Origin: an uncultured Gemmatimonadota bacterium
GTDB lineage: Bacteria; Gemmatimonadota; Gemmatimonadetes; Gemmatimonadales; Gemmatimonadaceae
DNA: 8,620 nucleotides
Assembly (NCBI GenBank): GCA_946887155.1
Contig: CAMPKM010000099.1
Coordinates: 1 to 8,620 of the forward strand
Direction of reading: 5' to 3'
How positions within the stretch are numbered: position 1 is the stretch's first letter; each line of letters starts with the position of its first letter. The notes below the pieces were generated by a model. The model saw nothing but the letters and a program-made list of their open reading frames with translations. It ran no database searches and was not told the DNA's origin. This document shows positions 1 to 6,526 of this stretch, one piece after another. Position numbers and translations under genes: made by a program.

Positions 1-431
1 GCGCGATCCGGTGCGAGGCCGTGTGGTACTCCAGCGGTTCGCCGGAATCCGCCGGCCTGCCGTTTACCGATGGTCCACTCGAGGTGAAGCTCCGGCTTCG
101 GGCCGATTCCGGCACGTCATCGCGCAGCTGCGCGATCATTCTCGCCGACGAGCACGGGAACCGGCTCGTGAATGCGGATACCATTTCGCTTTCCGAACCG
201 CTCATCCTGCGACCAGGCGTCAACGAAGTGCGCTTCGCGCTGGAGTCGCTGCACCTGACGCCGGGGCGGTACACGCTCGGGCTGCGGATCGTCGACGGCG
301 CCGGCCTGGTCCAGGATTACTCGGAAGCGGCACTCGACCTCGAGGTGGTGAGCGCGCCGGGACCGGCGCCGATCCGCCCCGAATGGAACGGCTCCGTGTC
401 GGTCACCTTCCGGGCCGAGGTTACGAGTTGA
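1..431 (+). CDS. wzt: Polysaccharide ABC transporter ATP-binding protein, Wzt-type C-terminal domain (5' partial)
   Basis: Only the last ~142 residues are present; the reading frame is open to the left edge (first full codon at 3) and ends at TGA 429-431. No Walker A, signature or Walker B motif is visible, so the ATPase part must lie upstream. What remains looks like the immunoglobulin-like beta-sandwich of Wzt C-terminal domains: alternating short beta strands, an 'ILADEHGNRLVNADT' stretch, a 'LRPGVNEVRFAL' strand, the typical 'LTPGRYTLGLRIVD' turn, and a final 'DLEVV' strand. In the Wzt family this domain binds the capped non-reducing end of the finished polysaccharide and selects it for export through Wzm/Wzt. 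The next gene starts inside the stop codon, so the two are probably co-translated. The GTG at 21 is unlikely to be a true start, because domain sequence continues upstream of it. Family assignment rests on pattern recognition from the fragment; a different C-terminal carbohydrate-binding domain is the main alternative. Confidence 0.72.
   Translation, partial: AIRCEAVWYSSGSPESAGLPFTDGPLEVKLRLRADSGTSSRSCAIILADEHGNRLVNADTISLSEPLILRPGVNEVRFALESLHLTPGRYTLGLRIVDGAGLVQDYSEAALDLEVVSAPGPAPIRPEWNGSVSVTFRAEVTS
417..420 (+). promoter_or_regulatory. Ribosome binding site for the methyltransferase gene
   Basis: GAGG lies 7 nt before a TTG at 428, inside the last codons of wzt. It is the best-spaced Shine-Dalgarno match near the start of the methyltransferase frame. 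It favours TTG 428 over the in-frame ATG at 383 or GTG at 452. Confidence 0.5.
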
Positions 432-1177
432 CCCGGCGATTTCGCTCATGGGTGCGGTCACTGCCAGGCGTCTCCGCCCTGCTTCGCGTGTTCCGGTCGG
501 CGCGGGCGCGCGTGTCGGCACCTCCAGCCGGCGGCGTCAACCTGGGCGACCTGAACCGGCTCAGTCCTGTTTCGCGACACTGGGGGTTCGACCGCGGCAC
601 GCCCATCGACCGTCACTTCGTGCAGTCGTTTCTCGTCAGGCACCGGGACGCCATCCGTGGCGATGTGCTGGAGATCGGGGACAATCGCTACACGACCGGC
701 GTCGGCGCCGATCGCGTCACCGCGTCGCACGTCCTCCACGTGCAACAGGCGCCCGGTGTGACCATCGTCGGGGATCTGGCATCGCTCGATGAGCGTTATG
801 CCGGTCAGTTCGATTGCGCGATCATCGCTCAGACGCTGCAGTTCATTCCGGACGTTGCCGCCGCCGTGCAAACCGTTCACCGGCTGCTGAGGCCTGGTGG
901 TGTTGCGCTCGTGACCGTGCCGGCCATCAGCCGCATCGACCGGGACCTCGATGGACGTTATGCGTCCGAGTGGAGCTTCACGGAACGGTCGATGACGCGA
1001 TTGTTTGGCGAAGCCTTCGGGCCGGGCAACGTCACGGTGACGACCTACGGGAACGTGCTCGTCGCGACGGCCTTCCTGCAGGGGCTCGCCGCTGAGGAAT
1101 TGACGGAAGAGCAGCTGACGTTTGCCGATCCGGACTTCGAGGTGCTGGTCGGCGTACGGGCGGTGCGGACCGGATAA
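428..1177 (+). CDS. Class I SAM-dependent methyltransferase of a polysaccharide cluster
   Basis: A 249-residue protein from TTG 428 (TTGA overlap with the wzt stop) to TAA 1175-1177. The start is chosen for the GAGG 7 nt upstream; the frame is open further upstream, so ATG 383 (15 residues longer) and GTG 452 are alternatives. After a basic N-terminus (1-30) comes 'SPVSRHWGFDRGTPIDRHFV' (46-65), a segment I associate with methyltransferases of surface-glycan clusters. The SAM-binding strand 'DVLEIGD' is at 79-85, an acidic end of strand 2 or 3 'IVGDLASL' is at 113-120, 'FDCAIIAQTLQFI' (128-140) matches strand 4, and 'RLLRPGGVALVTVP' (152-165) matches the post-motif region of Methyltransf_11-like enzymes. 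The usual GxGxG loop after motif I is replaced by 'GDNRYTTGVG'. No membrane segment is seen, so it is cytoplasmic. The likely role is methylation of a sugar in the glycan, possibly its terminal residue; substrate unknown. Confidence 0.8.
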   Translation: MTRRFRSWVRSLPGVSALLRVFRSARARVSAPPAGGVNLGDLNRLSPVSRHWGFDRGTPIDRHFVQSFLVRHRDAIRGDVLEIGDNRYTTGVGADRVTASHVLHVQQAPGVTIVGDLASLDERYAGQFDCAIIAQTLQFIPDVAAAVQTVHRLLRPGGVALVTVPAISRIDRDLDGRYASEWSFTERSMTRLFGEAFGPGNVTVTTYGNVLVATAFLQGLAAEELTEEQLTFADPDFEVLVGVRAVRTG

Positions 1178-1180
1178 CGC

Positions 1181-2134
1181 GTGCCCAATCGTCTCAGTCG
1201 CCTGGTCAGGCGCGCCGCGCGCTGGGGCGGCTGCCGGTTCGTGTCCGGGGGGGTCATCCTCGGCTATCACCGCATCGCCGCCGAGCCGGACGATCCGTGG
1301 CACCTGTGTGTCCGGCCGGACCACTTCGCGGAACAGCTGGAGGTGCTCGTCAGGCGGATGCGTCCGGTCCGACTCGATGCGCTGGCAGCGGATCGCCGGC
1401 CCGGTCCCCGTGAGGTCGCTATCACGTTCGACGATGCGTATCTCGATGTGCTCGAGGCGGCGCTGCCGGTGCTCGAGCGGTTCGGGATCCCGGCGACCGT
1501 GTTCGTGGTCACCGACGCGTTAGGCACGTCCTTCTGGTGGGACCGGGTGGTGGCATTGCAGCGGACGGCGCCGCCGGCGAAGGTCACCGTGACCGTACCG
1601 GCCGTTTCCGGTATGTCGGGTGCCGGCACTATCACGGTTGACTCCAGGCGCCCGGTGCCCGCGGCCCTCCGTACGATGTTTCGCACGAGTTCCGATGCCG
1701 GGCGGAGCCAGGTGCTCGAGCAGCTTCGCGAGGGGTTCGGCCTCATGGATCCCATTGGAGTCGCACGCACGGTTACGGCCGATGAACTACACCGACTGGC
1801 CGCTCATCCGTTGATCGAGATCGGGGCCCACACCCGCACACACCCCGACCTGGCGCGCCTCACGACGGCGCAGGTCGACGAGGAAGTGCGTGGCAGCCGC
1901 CAGTCGTTAGGTGATCTCCTCGGCCGGGACGTCGGCGCGTTCGCCTACCCGCATGGGAGCGTGTCGCCTGGCGTGCGGACCGCGGTCCAACGCGCCGGAT
2001 TCGCGCTGGCGTGCGCCGGTGATCCCGGGCGCGTGCGGCAGGATACGGATCGCCTGACGCTGCCACGGCTCTGGCCCGCGGATGTCGATGGCGAGGGCTT
2101 CGAGCGCTTCCTGCGGCGCTGGACAGGCAATTGA
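1181..2134 (+). CDS. Polysaccharide deacetylase family protein (NodB/CE4)
   Basis: A 317-residue protein from GTG 1181, 3 nt after the methyltransferase stop, with only a weak upstream GGA as ribosome site. CE4 motifs are present: 'TFDD' at 82-85 (catalytic base and metal aspartate), the metal-binding pair in 'HTRTH' at 217-221, and 'FAYPHG' at 254-259 in the place of motif 3; 'GYHRI' at 28-32 is also typical of this group. CE4 enzymes remove N- or O-acetyl groups from amino sugars using a divalent metal. From the TFDD to the first histidine is about 132 residues, against about 50 in canonical NodB domains, so about 80 residues are inserted (roughly 118-200, beginning with 'SFWWDR'). There is no signal peptide: the N-terminus is arginine-rich without a hydrophobic core, so action in the cytoplasm on precursors is more likely than on exported glycan. 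It belongs to the same tight operon as its neighbours. Substrate not deducible. Confidence 0.88.
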   Translation: MPNRLSRLVRRAARWGGCRFVSGGVILGYHRIAAEPDDPWHLCVRPDHFAEQLEVLVRRMRPVRLDALAADRRPGPREVAITFDDAYLDVLEAALPVLERFGIPATVFVVTDALGTSFWWDRVVALQRTAPPAKVTVTVPAVSGMSGAGTITVDSRRPVPAALRTMFRTSSDAGRSQVLEQLREGFGLMDPIGVARTVTADELHRLAAHPLIEIGAHTRTHPDLARLTTAQVDEEVRGSRQSLGDLLGRDVGAFAYPHGSVSPGVRTAVQRAGFALACAGDPGRVRQDTDRLTLPRLWPADVDGEGFERFLRRWTGN

Positions 2135-2135
2135 G

Positions 2136-3059
2136 ATGCGCGAGCGAAACGACGTGACTCGCCCCGCCGTCTCGGTCATCATGACCTTCCTCGATACACC
2201 GCGCGCCTTTTTCGACGAAGCCGTGGCCAGCGTCGAGGCGCAGACGTTCCCCAACTGGGAATTGATCCTCGTCAATGACGGATCGAAGCCTGACGTCGTG
2301 GGCCACGCGAATGCCCTGGCGGAGCGATCGCAGGGTCGCATCCGCTGCATCAGCCACCCGGACGGCGCGAATCACGGCACACCGGCGTCACGGAACCTCG
2401 GCGTCCGGCACGCCCGGGGGGACTTCCTGGCCTTTCTGGACTCGGATGACTTGTGGTTGCCGTCCAAGCTCGAGGAGCAGGTCGCGGTCCTCGACGCGCG
2501 TCCGGAACTCTGGATGGTCTTCGGTCGCAGTATCTACTGGACGTCGTGGACGGAGAACCCGGCGAGCGGCGATCACACGCCGGCGTTAGGCGTGCGCGAT
2601 GGCACGGTGTTCCAGCCGCCCGCGTTCCTGCACGCAATGCTCCGCCGTCGCGTCGTGATGCCGTGTCCGTCAAGTATCCTCGTGCGGACCCCGGCCGTGA
2701 AACAGGTCGGCGGATTCGACGAAGCCTGGCCGACGACGTTCGAAGACCAGACCCTGTACGTCAAGATCGGGCTGCACGGCCCCGTGCTGGCGATGGATCG
2801 CGTCTGGGTGCGCTATCGCATCCACCAGGGTTCCGTCATGCAGCGAACCCGGGCACGCCGGCTGCGCGCGGAGCGACAGCAGTTCCTCGATTGGATCCTC
2901 CGGTACGCCAATCAGCACGGTCATACCGATGCCGGATTTCGCCGCACGATGCACCTGGAGCGGATGGCTACAAATATTCCAGGCGGCCAACGCCTTCTCC
3001 GGTTTCTCCGCCGCGTCGTTGCATTGCCCGGCAGGATTTCGACGTCACGGCGAGGCTGA
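2136..3059 (+). CDS. Glycosyltransferase family 2 (GT-A fold)
   Basis: A 307-residue protein from ATG 2136, 1 nt after the deacetylase stop; the reading frame extends 18 codons upstream from an ATG at 2082, but that would overlap the deacetylase by 53 nt, so 2136 is preferred. GT2 features appear in order: 'AVSVIMTFLD' (11-20) as the first strand, 'LILVNDGS' (43-50) as the nucleotide-binding strand, 'ASRNLGVRHARGDFLAFLDSDD' spanning 84-105 with the metal-binding DxD-type acidic triad at 102-105, and 'FEDQTLYVKI' (202-211) carrying the likely catalytic-base region. It would transfer a sugar from a nucleotide-sugar donor at the cytoplasmic face. The tail (285-307) is strongly basic with some hydrophobics and may touch the membrane. 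Its last 15 nt overlap the convergent GT4 gene. Donor and acceptor cannot be told from sequence. Confidence 0.9.
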   Translation: MRERNDVTRPAVSVIMTFLDTPRAFFDEAVASVEAQTFPNWELILVNDGSKPDVVGHANALAERSQGRIRCISHPDGANHGTPASRNLGVRHARGDFLAFLDSDDLWLPSKLEEQVAVLDARPELWMVFGRSIYWTSWTENPASGDHTPALGVRDGTVFQPPAFLHAMLRRRVVMPCPSSILVRTPAVKQVGGFDEAWPTTFEDQTLYVKIGLHGPVLAMDRVWVRYRIHQGSVMQRTRARRLRAERQQFLDWILRYANQHGHTDAGFRRTMHLERMATNIPGGQRLLRFLRRVVALPGRISTSRRG

Positions 3060-4394
3060 CGACTCCCGATGCTGAAGTCCCCGCTGGTGAAGCCACGCCC
3101 GCATGGCGCGACCGACCGGCTTCATGGCGAAACCTTCCGCAATGCGCCGCTGCGCGGCTGCGCCCAGGCGCGCGACACGATCCGGGTCTCGCGAAAGGGC
3201 CGACAGTACGCGAGCAAGCGCATTTGCGTCGTCCGCGGGTATGCGGATTGCCCCGTCGGCTTCTCCATTTGGCGCGATTTCATCGATCCCGTGCGCCTGA
3301 GCCGCGACGATGGGCAGTCCCAGCGCCATCGCCTCCTGCGGAGCGACCGGGAATCCTTCCTTCCGGGACGGGAACACGTACACGTTCGCCGCCGACAGGT
3401 AGTGATAGATGCGGCTCCGATCCGTTGTGTATTCATTCAGCCAGCGTATGCTGCCATCCCGCAGCCGTGGACCCAGCAGCTCACGAAGCTGTTCGTCGTG
3501 CGTTCCCGATCCGATCATGAGCAGCACGCGCGGCCTGTCGCTTGCTTCGGCGACGAGCTGGTGCCATGCGGCAGCGAGCAGGTCGAGTCCCTTGGCGTGA
3601 AGCTCAACACGACCGTGCCAGCCAACCACGAATGCGTCGCCGGGAATTTCCAGCTCGCTCCTCGCGGCCCTTGCGTCCTGCACCTTGACCTCTTCGAACG
3701 GGATCGGATTGGGGAACTCGCCAATGGCCGACGCGGGTATCCCGTACGTGGTGCGCACGCGCTGGACCTCGCGCCGCGATCCGATGATGAGACCTGCGCT
3801 GTTCCGGATCGACGACGATCGCACGACCCTGGAGATGAATCCCGCGTTGAGGCTACCGCCCTGAAAAATACCGAAGACGGGAATCCCCAATCGACGACCG
3901 ACACGAACGATGATGTCGAACCGCTCCCATTCGTAATCCTGGCAGAGCACGGCCGATGCCCCTGACTCCCGCAGCGTGTGAGCCAGCAATCCGGCCGGGG
4001 TCGACAGATACCGGCTCGCCTCCAGAATGATCGATCGCAGGAAACCTTTTGCGCGTGGCTGCCGGCCCCCCACGTTCAAATCCCCACCGGAGCGGCGGGG
4101 ATTCGGTTTGTGTACGAGGCGGGCTATCGACGTCGCAGGGTGGGTGATGAATGGAACGCCGGTAGGCTCGTGCACCGCGTGATCGACATGCCGCGCTTCC
4201 GCGGAAAAAACGAGAATCACGGGATCGACTCCCGCCAGTTGCAAGGCCTGGACATAGTTGAAGAGCCAGCCCCCGGTCATTTGAGTTCGGAACTCGGCAA
4301 GACTGCGGCCGATCGGGTCGAGGTAATCCTCGATGACGGTGCCCCACGGAATGAGCACGACCTTCGGACGACGATGACTACTCGACTGTCCCAT
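3045..4394 (-). CDS. Glycosyltransferase family 4 (GT-B fold)
   Basis: A 449-residue protein read on the minus strand from ATG 4394-4392 to TGA 3047-3045. A longer frame begins at 4502, but the added 36 residues are arginine-rich, lack domain character and would run into the opposite GT2 gene; ATG 4394 has a purine-rich ribosome site 6 nt upstream. The N-terminal Rossmann half (11-200) includes 'KVVLIPWG' (11-18), 'FNYVQALQLAG' (45-55) and 'IPVFGIFQGGS' (171-181). The C-terminal GT4 half has 'VVGWHGRVELHAKGLDLL' (256-273) for donor phosphate binding, 'LLMIGSGTHDEQL' (291-303), and 'FPSRKEGFPVAPQEAMALG' (341-359), which contains the E-x7-E motif (E346, E354) of retaining GT4 enzymes. It is the only minus-strand gene between + blocks, converges on the upstream GT2 with a 15-nt overlap, and is lower in GC than neighbours (33-36 G/C in 60-base lines at 3841, 3901, 4021, 4201). 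Sugar specificity unknown. Confidence 0.9.
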   Translation of the reverse strand: MGQSSSHRRPKVVLIPWGTVIEDYLDPIGRSLAEFRTQMTGGWLFNYVQALQLAGVDPVILVFSAEARHVDHAVHEPTGVPFITHPATSIARLVHKPNPRRSGGDLNVGGRQPRAKGFLRSIILEASRYLSTPAGLLAHTLRESGASAVLCQDYEWERFDIIVRVGRRLGIPVFGIFQGGSLNAGFISRVVRSSSIRNSAGLIIGSRREVQRVRTTYGIPASAIGEFPNPIPFEEVKVQDARAARSELEIPGDAFVVGWHGRVELHAKGLDLLAAAWHQLVAEASDRPRVLLMIGSGTHDEQLRELLGPRLRDGSIRWLNEYTTDRSRIYHYLSAANVYVFPSRKEGFPVAPQEAMALGLPIVAAQAHGIDEIAPNGEADGAIRIPADDANALARVLSALSRDPDRVARLGAAAQRRIAEGFAMKPVGRAMRAWLHQRGLQHRESSASP

Positions 4395-4400
4395 CCGATG

Positions 4401-4406
4401 TCCCCC
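4401..4406 (-). promoter_or_regulatory. Ribosome binding site of the GT4 gene
   Basis: On the minus strand GGGGGA ends 6 nt before ATG 4394. It is a partial Shine-Dalgarno match at the right distance and supports this start over the one at 4502. Confidence 0.4.
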
Positions 4407-4410
4407 GTTT

Positions 4411-4428
4411 CCGTCGCGACGGCGCGCC
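4411..4428. promoter_or_regulatory. Palindrome pair in a divergent gene gap, possible operator
   Basis: CCGTCGCGACGG (4411-4422) is a perfect 12-bp inverted repeat with no spacer, and it shares its last two bases with GGCGCGCC (4421-4428), an 8-bp perfect palindrome. Both lie inside the 38-nt gap between the head-to-head GT4 (start 4394) and GT2 (start 4433) genes. A site here could affect both genes, but the stretch is GC-rich and chance is possible. No sigma-70-like promoter is clear around it. Confidence 0.25.
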
Positions 4429-4432
4429 GCTG

Positions 4433-5497
4433 ATGGCCGCTGCGCCGAGCGTAACCGTGTTGCTCGCAGTATACAACGGGGAGCGCTTCGTCGAGGAAGC
4501 AATCCGCAGCGTGCTCGCCCAGACGCATGACGCCTTCGAGTTCATCATCGTCGATGACGGCTCGACCGACCGTACGCCGGCAATCGTCAGTGCGTTGCCT
4601 GACGACCGGATTCGTGTCCTGCGGAACGATACGAACCTCGGGCTCACCGTATCCCTGAACCGCGGGCTCGCTGAAGCACGCGGTGAATTTCTGGCGCGTA
4701 TCGATGCCGACGATATCGCGGAGCCGACCCGGTTGGCGCGGCAAATCCGGTTTCTCAGGGAGAATCGGGCGGTGGCCATGGTCGGATCCGGGTGCCGCAT
4801 CATCGATGAGCGCGGGCGCGTGCTCCGGAAGGAGAGCCAGCCGGAGAACCACGACGTGCTGCGATGGGTCATGGCGTTCCTCTGCCCGTTCTACCATTCG
4901 GCGGTCACCTGGCGGCGGTCGCTGGTGGCCGATCGCGTCGGGGCATACGATGAATCGTTCCGGTATGCGATGGACTACGACCTCTGGGTCAGGATCGCCG
5001 ACCGGCTTCCCGTGGCGAACCTCCCTTCACCACTCGTGCGATACCGGATGGGTCCCTACGCGATGTCCTCGACGCATCCGGACCGGTTCACGGAACTGCG
5101 GCGGGCGCGATTCAACGCCGCGCACGCACTGTTTCCCGAAGGGTCGAACGAGCGCGCGTTATGGGACAACCAGGCAGATCGCATTCTTCAGATCATCGAC
5201 GGCTGGCAACCGGAAACCGGTCCGGATGAAGTCGACTGGGTGGCGACAACGATCGAGTCGCTGGCTGAGTCGTACATTGCGGGAACAGCCGTGCCATCTG
5301 TCGTCGCCGATGCGATCCGGAAGTGGACACGGCACTGGCTTTCGCGCCAGCTCCTCAAAGGAGCCATGGACGCGCACCGTATCGGGGCAACAGCCCGGCG
5401 TGACGCGAGTTTCCGGACCGCTGTGAGCCTCCGGCCGGCGTCCCTCGCCTCGTTAGTGGCGGCTCGTTATGCTCGCGCACGGATCGGTTTGGCCTGA
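4433..5497 (+). CDS. Glycosyltransferase family 2 (GT-A fold)
   Basis: A 354-residue protein from ATG 4433 to TGA 5495-5497. No clear Shine-Dalgarno precedes the ATG, but the protein begins directly with a canonical GT2 N-terminus, 'PSVTVLLAVYNGERFVEEAI' (5-24). Next come 'FIIVDDGSTDRTPAIV' (37-52), 'NLGLTVSLNRGLAEARGEFL' (68-87) and 'RIDADD' (89-94), the metal-binding DxD motif, then 'YAMDYDLWVRIA' (178-189) at the catalytic-base position. This layout is that of inverting GT2 enzymes of O-antigen and capsule clusters. The C-terminal ~140 residues form a helical extension without membrane segments. It is the first gene of a two-gene + block and starts head-to-head with the GT4 gene 38 nt away, so its promoter, if it has its own, must lie in the GT4 5' region or this short gap. 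Two rare TTA leucine codons occur (at 5159-5161 and in 'ASLVAA' near the end). Specificity unknown. Confidence 0.92.
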   Translation: MAAAPSVTVLLAVYNGERFVEEAIRSVLAQTHDAFEFIIVDDGSTDRTPAIVSALPDDRIRVLRNDTNLGLTVSLNRGLAEARGEFLARIDADDIAEPTRLARQIRFLRENRAVAMVGSGCRIIDERGRVLRKESQPENHDVLRWVMAFLCPFYHSAVTWRRSLVADRVGAYDESFRYAMDYDLWVRIADRLPVANLPSPLVRYRMGPYAMSSTHPDRFTELRRARFNAAHALFPEGSNERALWDNQADRILQIIDGWQPETGPDEVDWVATTIESLAESYIAGTAVPSVVADAIRKWTRHWLSRQLLKGAMDAHRIGATARRDASFRTAVSLRPASLASLVAARYARARIGLA

Positions 5498-5514
5498 CGC
5501 CCTCACGACACCTG

Positions 5515-6432
5515 ATGACTCCCTCGCCGTCGGGGGCCGTCCTGATCCTCACGTTGAACCAGCGGGAGTCGACGCTGCGCGCACTGGCCAGCTTTTCCGG
5601 TGAAGATCGGCAGCGGGCGGCGTTTCTCGTCTGGGACAATGGATCGACGGATGGAACCGCCGAAGCGATCCGCGAGCAGTTCCCGGACGTGCACGTCCAC
5701 TGGCAACCACAAAACCTCGGCGTCGCCGGAGGCCGGAACGCGGCGGCAGCTCTCGCCCGGGAATTGTACGATCCCGACTACTTCGCGTTCGTCGACAACG
5801 ACCTCGTCGTCACGCCGGGTTTCCTCGAAGCGCTGCTCGCGCCAATGCTCACGAACCCCGCCATCGGCCAGACGCAGGCCAAGCTGCGGCTTCTGCACCA
5901 GCCCGAGTTGATCAACGATGGCGGGGGATGCGAAGTGAGCTTCTGGCGGGGTCGTACGCGTCCGATCGGGATGTTCGAGCCGGATCGCGGGCAATACGAC
6001 AGGCCGGCGCCCTGTATTTCCGGAGGCGGCATGATGATGGTGCGCGCCGCGCTCTTCCGGGAGCTTGGCGGCTTCGACGAGCAGTTCAACCCGGTCGGGC
6101 CAGAGGATCTCGATTTTTCGCTGCGATTGCAGAAACGCGGCTACATCGCGCAGTACACGCCGTCGGCGATGGCGTATCACGAGGTCGGGCACACGTATGG
6201 CGGCGGGCGCTACACCGAGGACTATGCGCGTGTGAAGGCGCGCAATTGGCTTCGCTTCCTCGGGCGGCATGGATCAATCTCGGAGAAGGTGGGCTTTTTC
6301 CTGATTGGCGTGCCGCTGATCCTGATTCGGCTCGTGTGGCGCGAGGTTCGCCGCGGCAATGTCGGGGCGCTGACCGGATCTGCCGCAGGCGTAGTCGAGA
6401 GCTTTCGGGGCTCCCGGAAGACGCCACGTTAG
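5515..6432 (+). CDS. Glycosyltransferase family 2, WbbL/rhamnosyltransferase-like
   Basis: A 305-residue protein from ATG 5515, 17 nt after the preceding GT2, ending at TAG 6430-6432. Motifs: 'FLVWDNGSTDGT' (37-48), 'NLGVAGGRNAAA' (67-78), 'FAFVDNDLVVTPGFLE' (90-105) with the DxD at 94-96, the loop 'SGGGMMMVRAALFRELGGFDE' beginning at 169, and 'GPEDLDFSLRLQKRGY' (195-210) holding the catalytic-base acidic pair. The 'NLG..GGRN', 'GG.MM.R', 'GGFDE' and 'EDxDxxxR' combination is characteristic of the GT2 subgroup that includes WbbL-type rhamnosyltransferases; actual sugar specificity is not proven by this. A hydrophobic stretch, 'VGFFLIGVPLILIRLVW' (259-275), followed by basic residues suggests membrane attachment near the C-terminus. 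No Shine-Dalgarno is evident, which fits translational coupling to the upstream gene. The stop codon lies inside a CGTTAGGC word. Confidence 0.9.
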   Translation: MTPSPSGAVLILTLNQRESTLRALASFSGEDRQRAAFLVWDNGSTDGTAEAIREQFPDVHVHWQPQNLGVAGGRNAAAALARELYDPDYFAFVDNDLVVTPGFLEALLAPMLTNPAIGQTQAKLRLLHQPELINDGGGCEVSFWRGRTRPIGMFEPDRGQYDRPAPCISGGGMMMVRAALFRELGGFDEQFNPVGPEDLDFSLRLQKRGYIAQYTPSAMAYHEVGHTYGGGRYTEDYARVKARNWLRFLGRHGSISEKVGFFLIGVPLILIRLVWREVRRGNVGALTGSAAGVVESFRGSRKTPR

Positions 6433-6437
6433 GCGAG

Positions 6438-6455
6438 TGATCTGAAAACAGATTG
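6438..6455. terminator. Weak hairpin in the convergent intergenic gap
   Basis: ATCTG (6440-6444) and CAGAT (6449-6453) pair around an AAAA loop, with two further G-U pairs outside on the + transcript. It follows the stop of the last + gene by 6 nt. There is no U-tract on either strand, so a standard intrinsic terminator is not supported. A second weak CCGCG/CGCGG pair sits at 6488-6492 and 6508-6512. The rest of the 94-nt gap (6433-6526) shows nothing recognisable. Confidence 0.2.
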
Positions 6456-6526
6456 GCGCGGCGGGTCAACAGCGGAGAGGCGAGTTGCCGCGGATTGGGC
6501 GAATTCACGCGGAGCGTCAATTCCAG

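Noticed and set aside
11..427. Upstream extension of the methyltransferase frame to the window edge
   Set aside because: The stretch coincides with the Wzt C-terminal domain in another frame; its Arg/Ala/Pro-rich translation is not methyltransferase-like.
1247..1253. Seven-G run near the start of the deacetylase gene, a possible phase-variation tract
   Set aside because: Runs of this length are common in such GC-rich DNA, and the frame is intact; no other sign of slippage control is seen.
458..1324. 288-codon open frame on the minus strand opposite the methyltransferase
   Set aside because: It is opposite a well-supported gene, has no recognisable domain, and its composition is that of a shadow frame in high-GC DNA.
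2453..3520. 355-codon + strand open frame spanning the GT2/GT4 junction
   Set aside because: It runs through two real genes on opposite strands, is rich in Arg, Pro and Ala, and has no domain; long spurious frames are expected at this GC.
4468..4496. TATACT as a -10 box for the GT4 gene
   Set aside because: No -35-like hexamer lies 16-18 nt upstream on that strand, so a promoter call is not supported.
4277..4897. 206-codon minus-strand open frame over the divergent gap
   Set aside because: It overlaps the start of a clear GT2 gene and the GT4 gene and has no family character.
6433..6526. Intrinsic terminator or small RNA in the convergent gap
   Set aside because: Only 5-bp stems without a U-tract are visible, too weak for a firm call.
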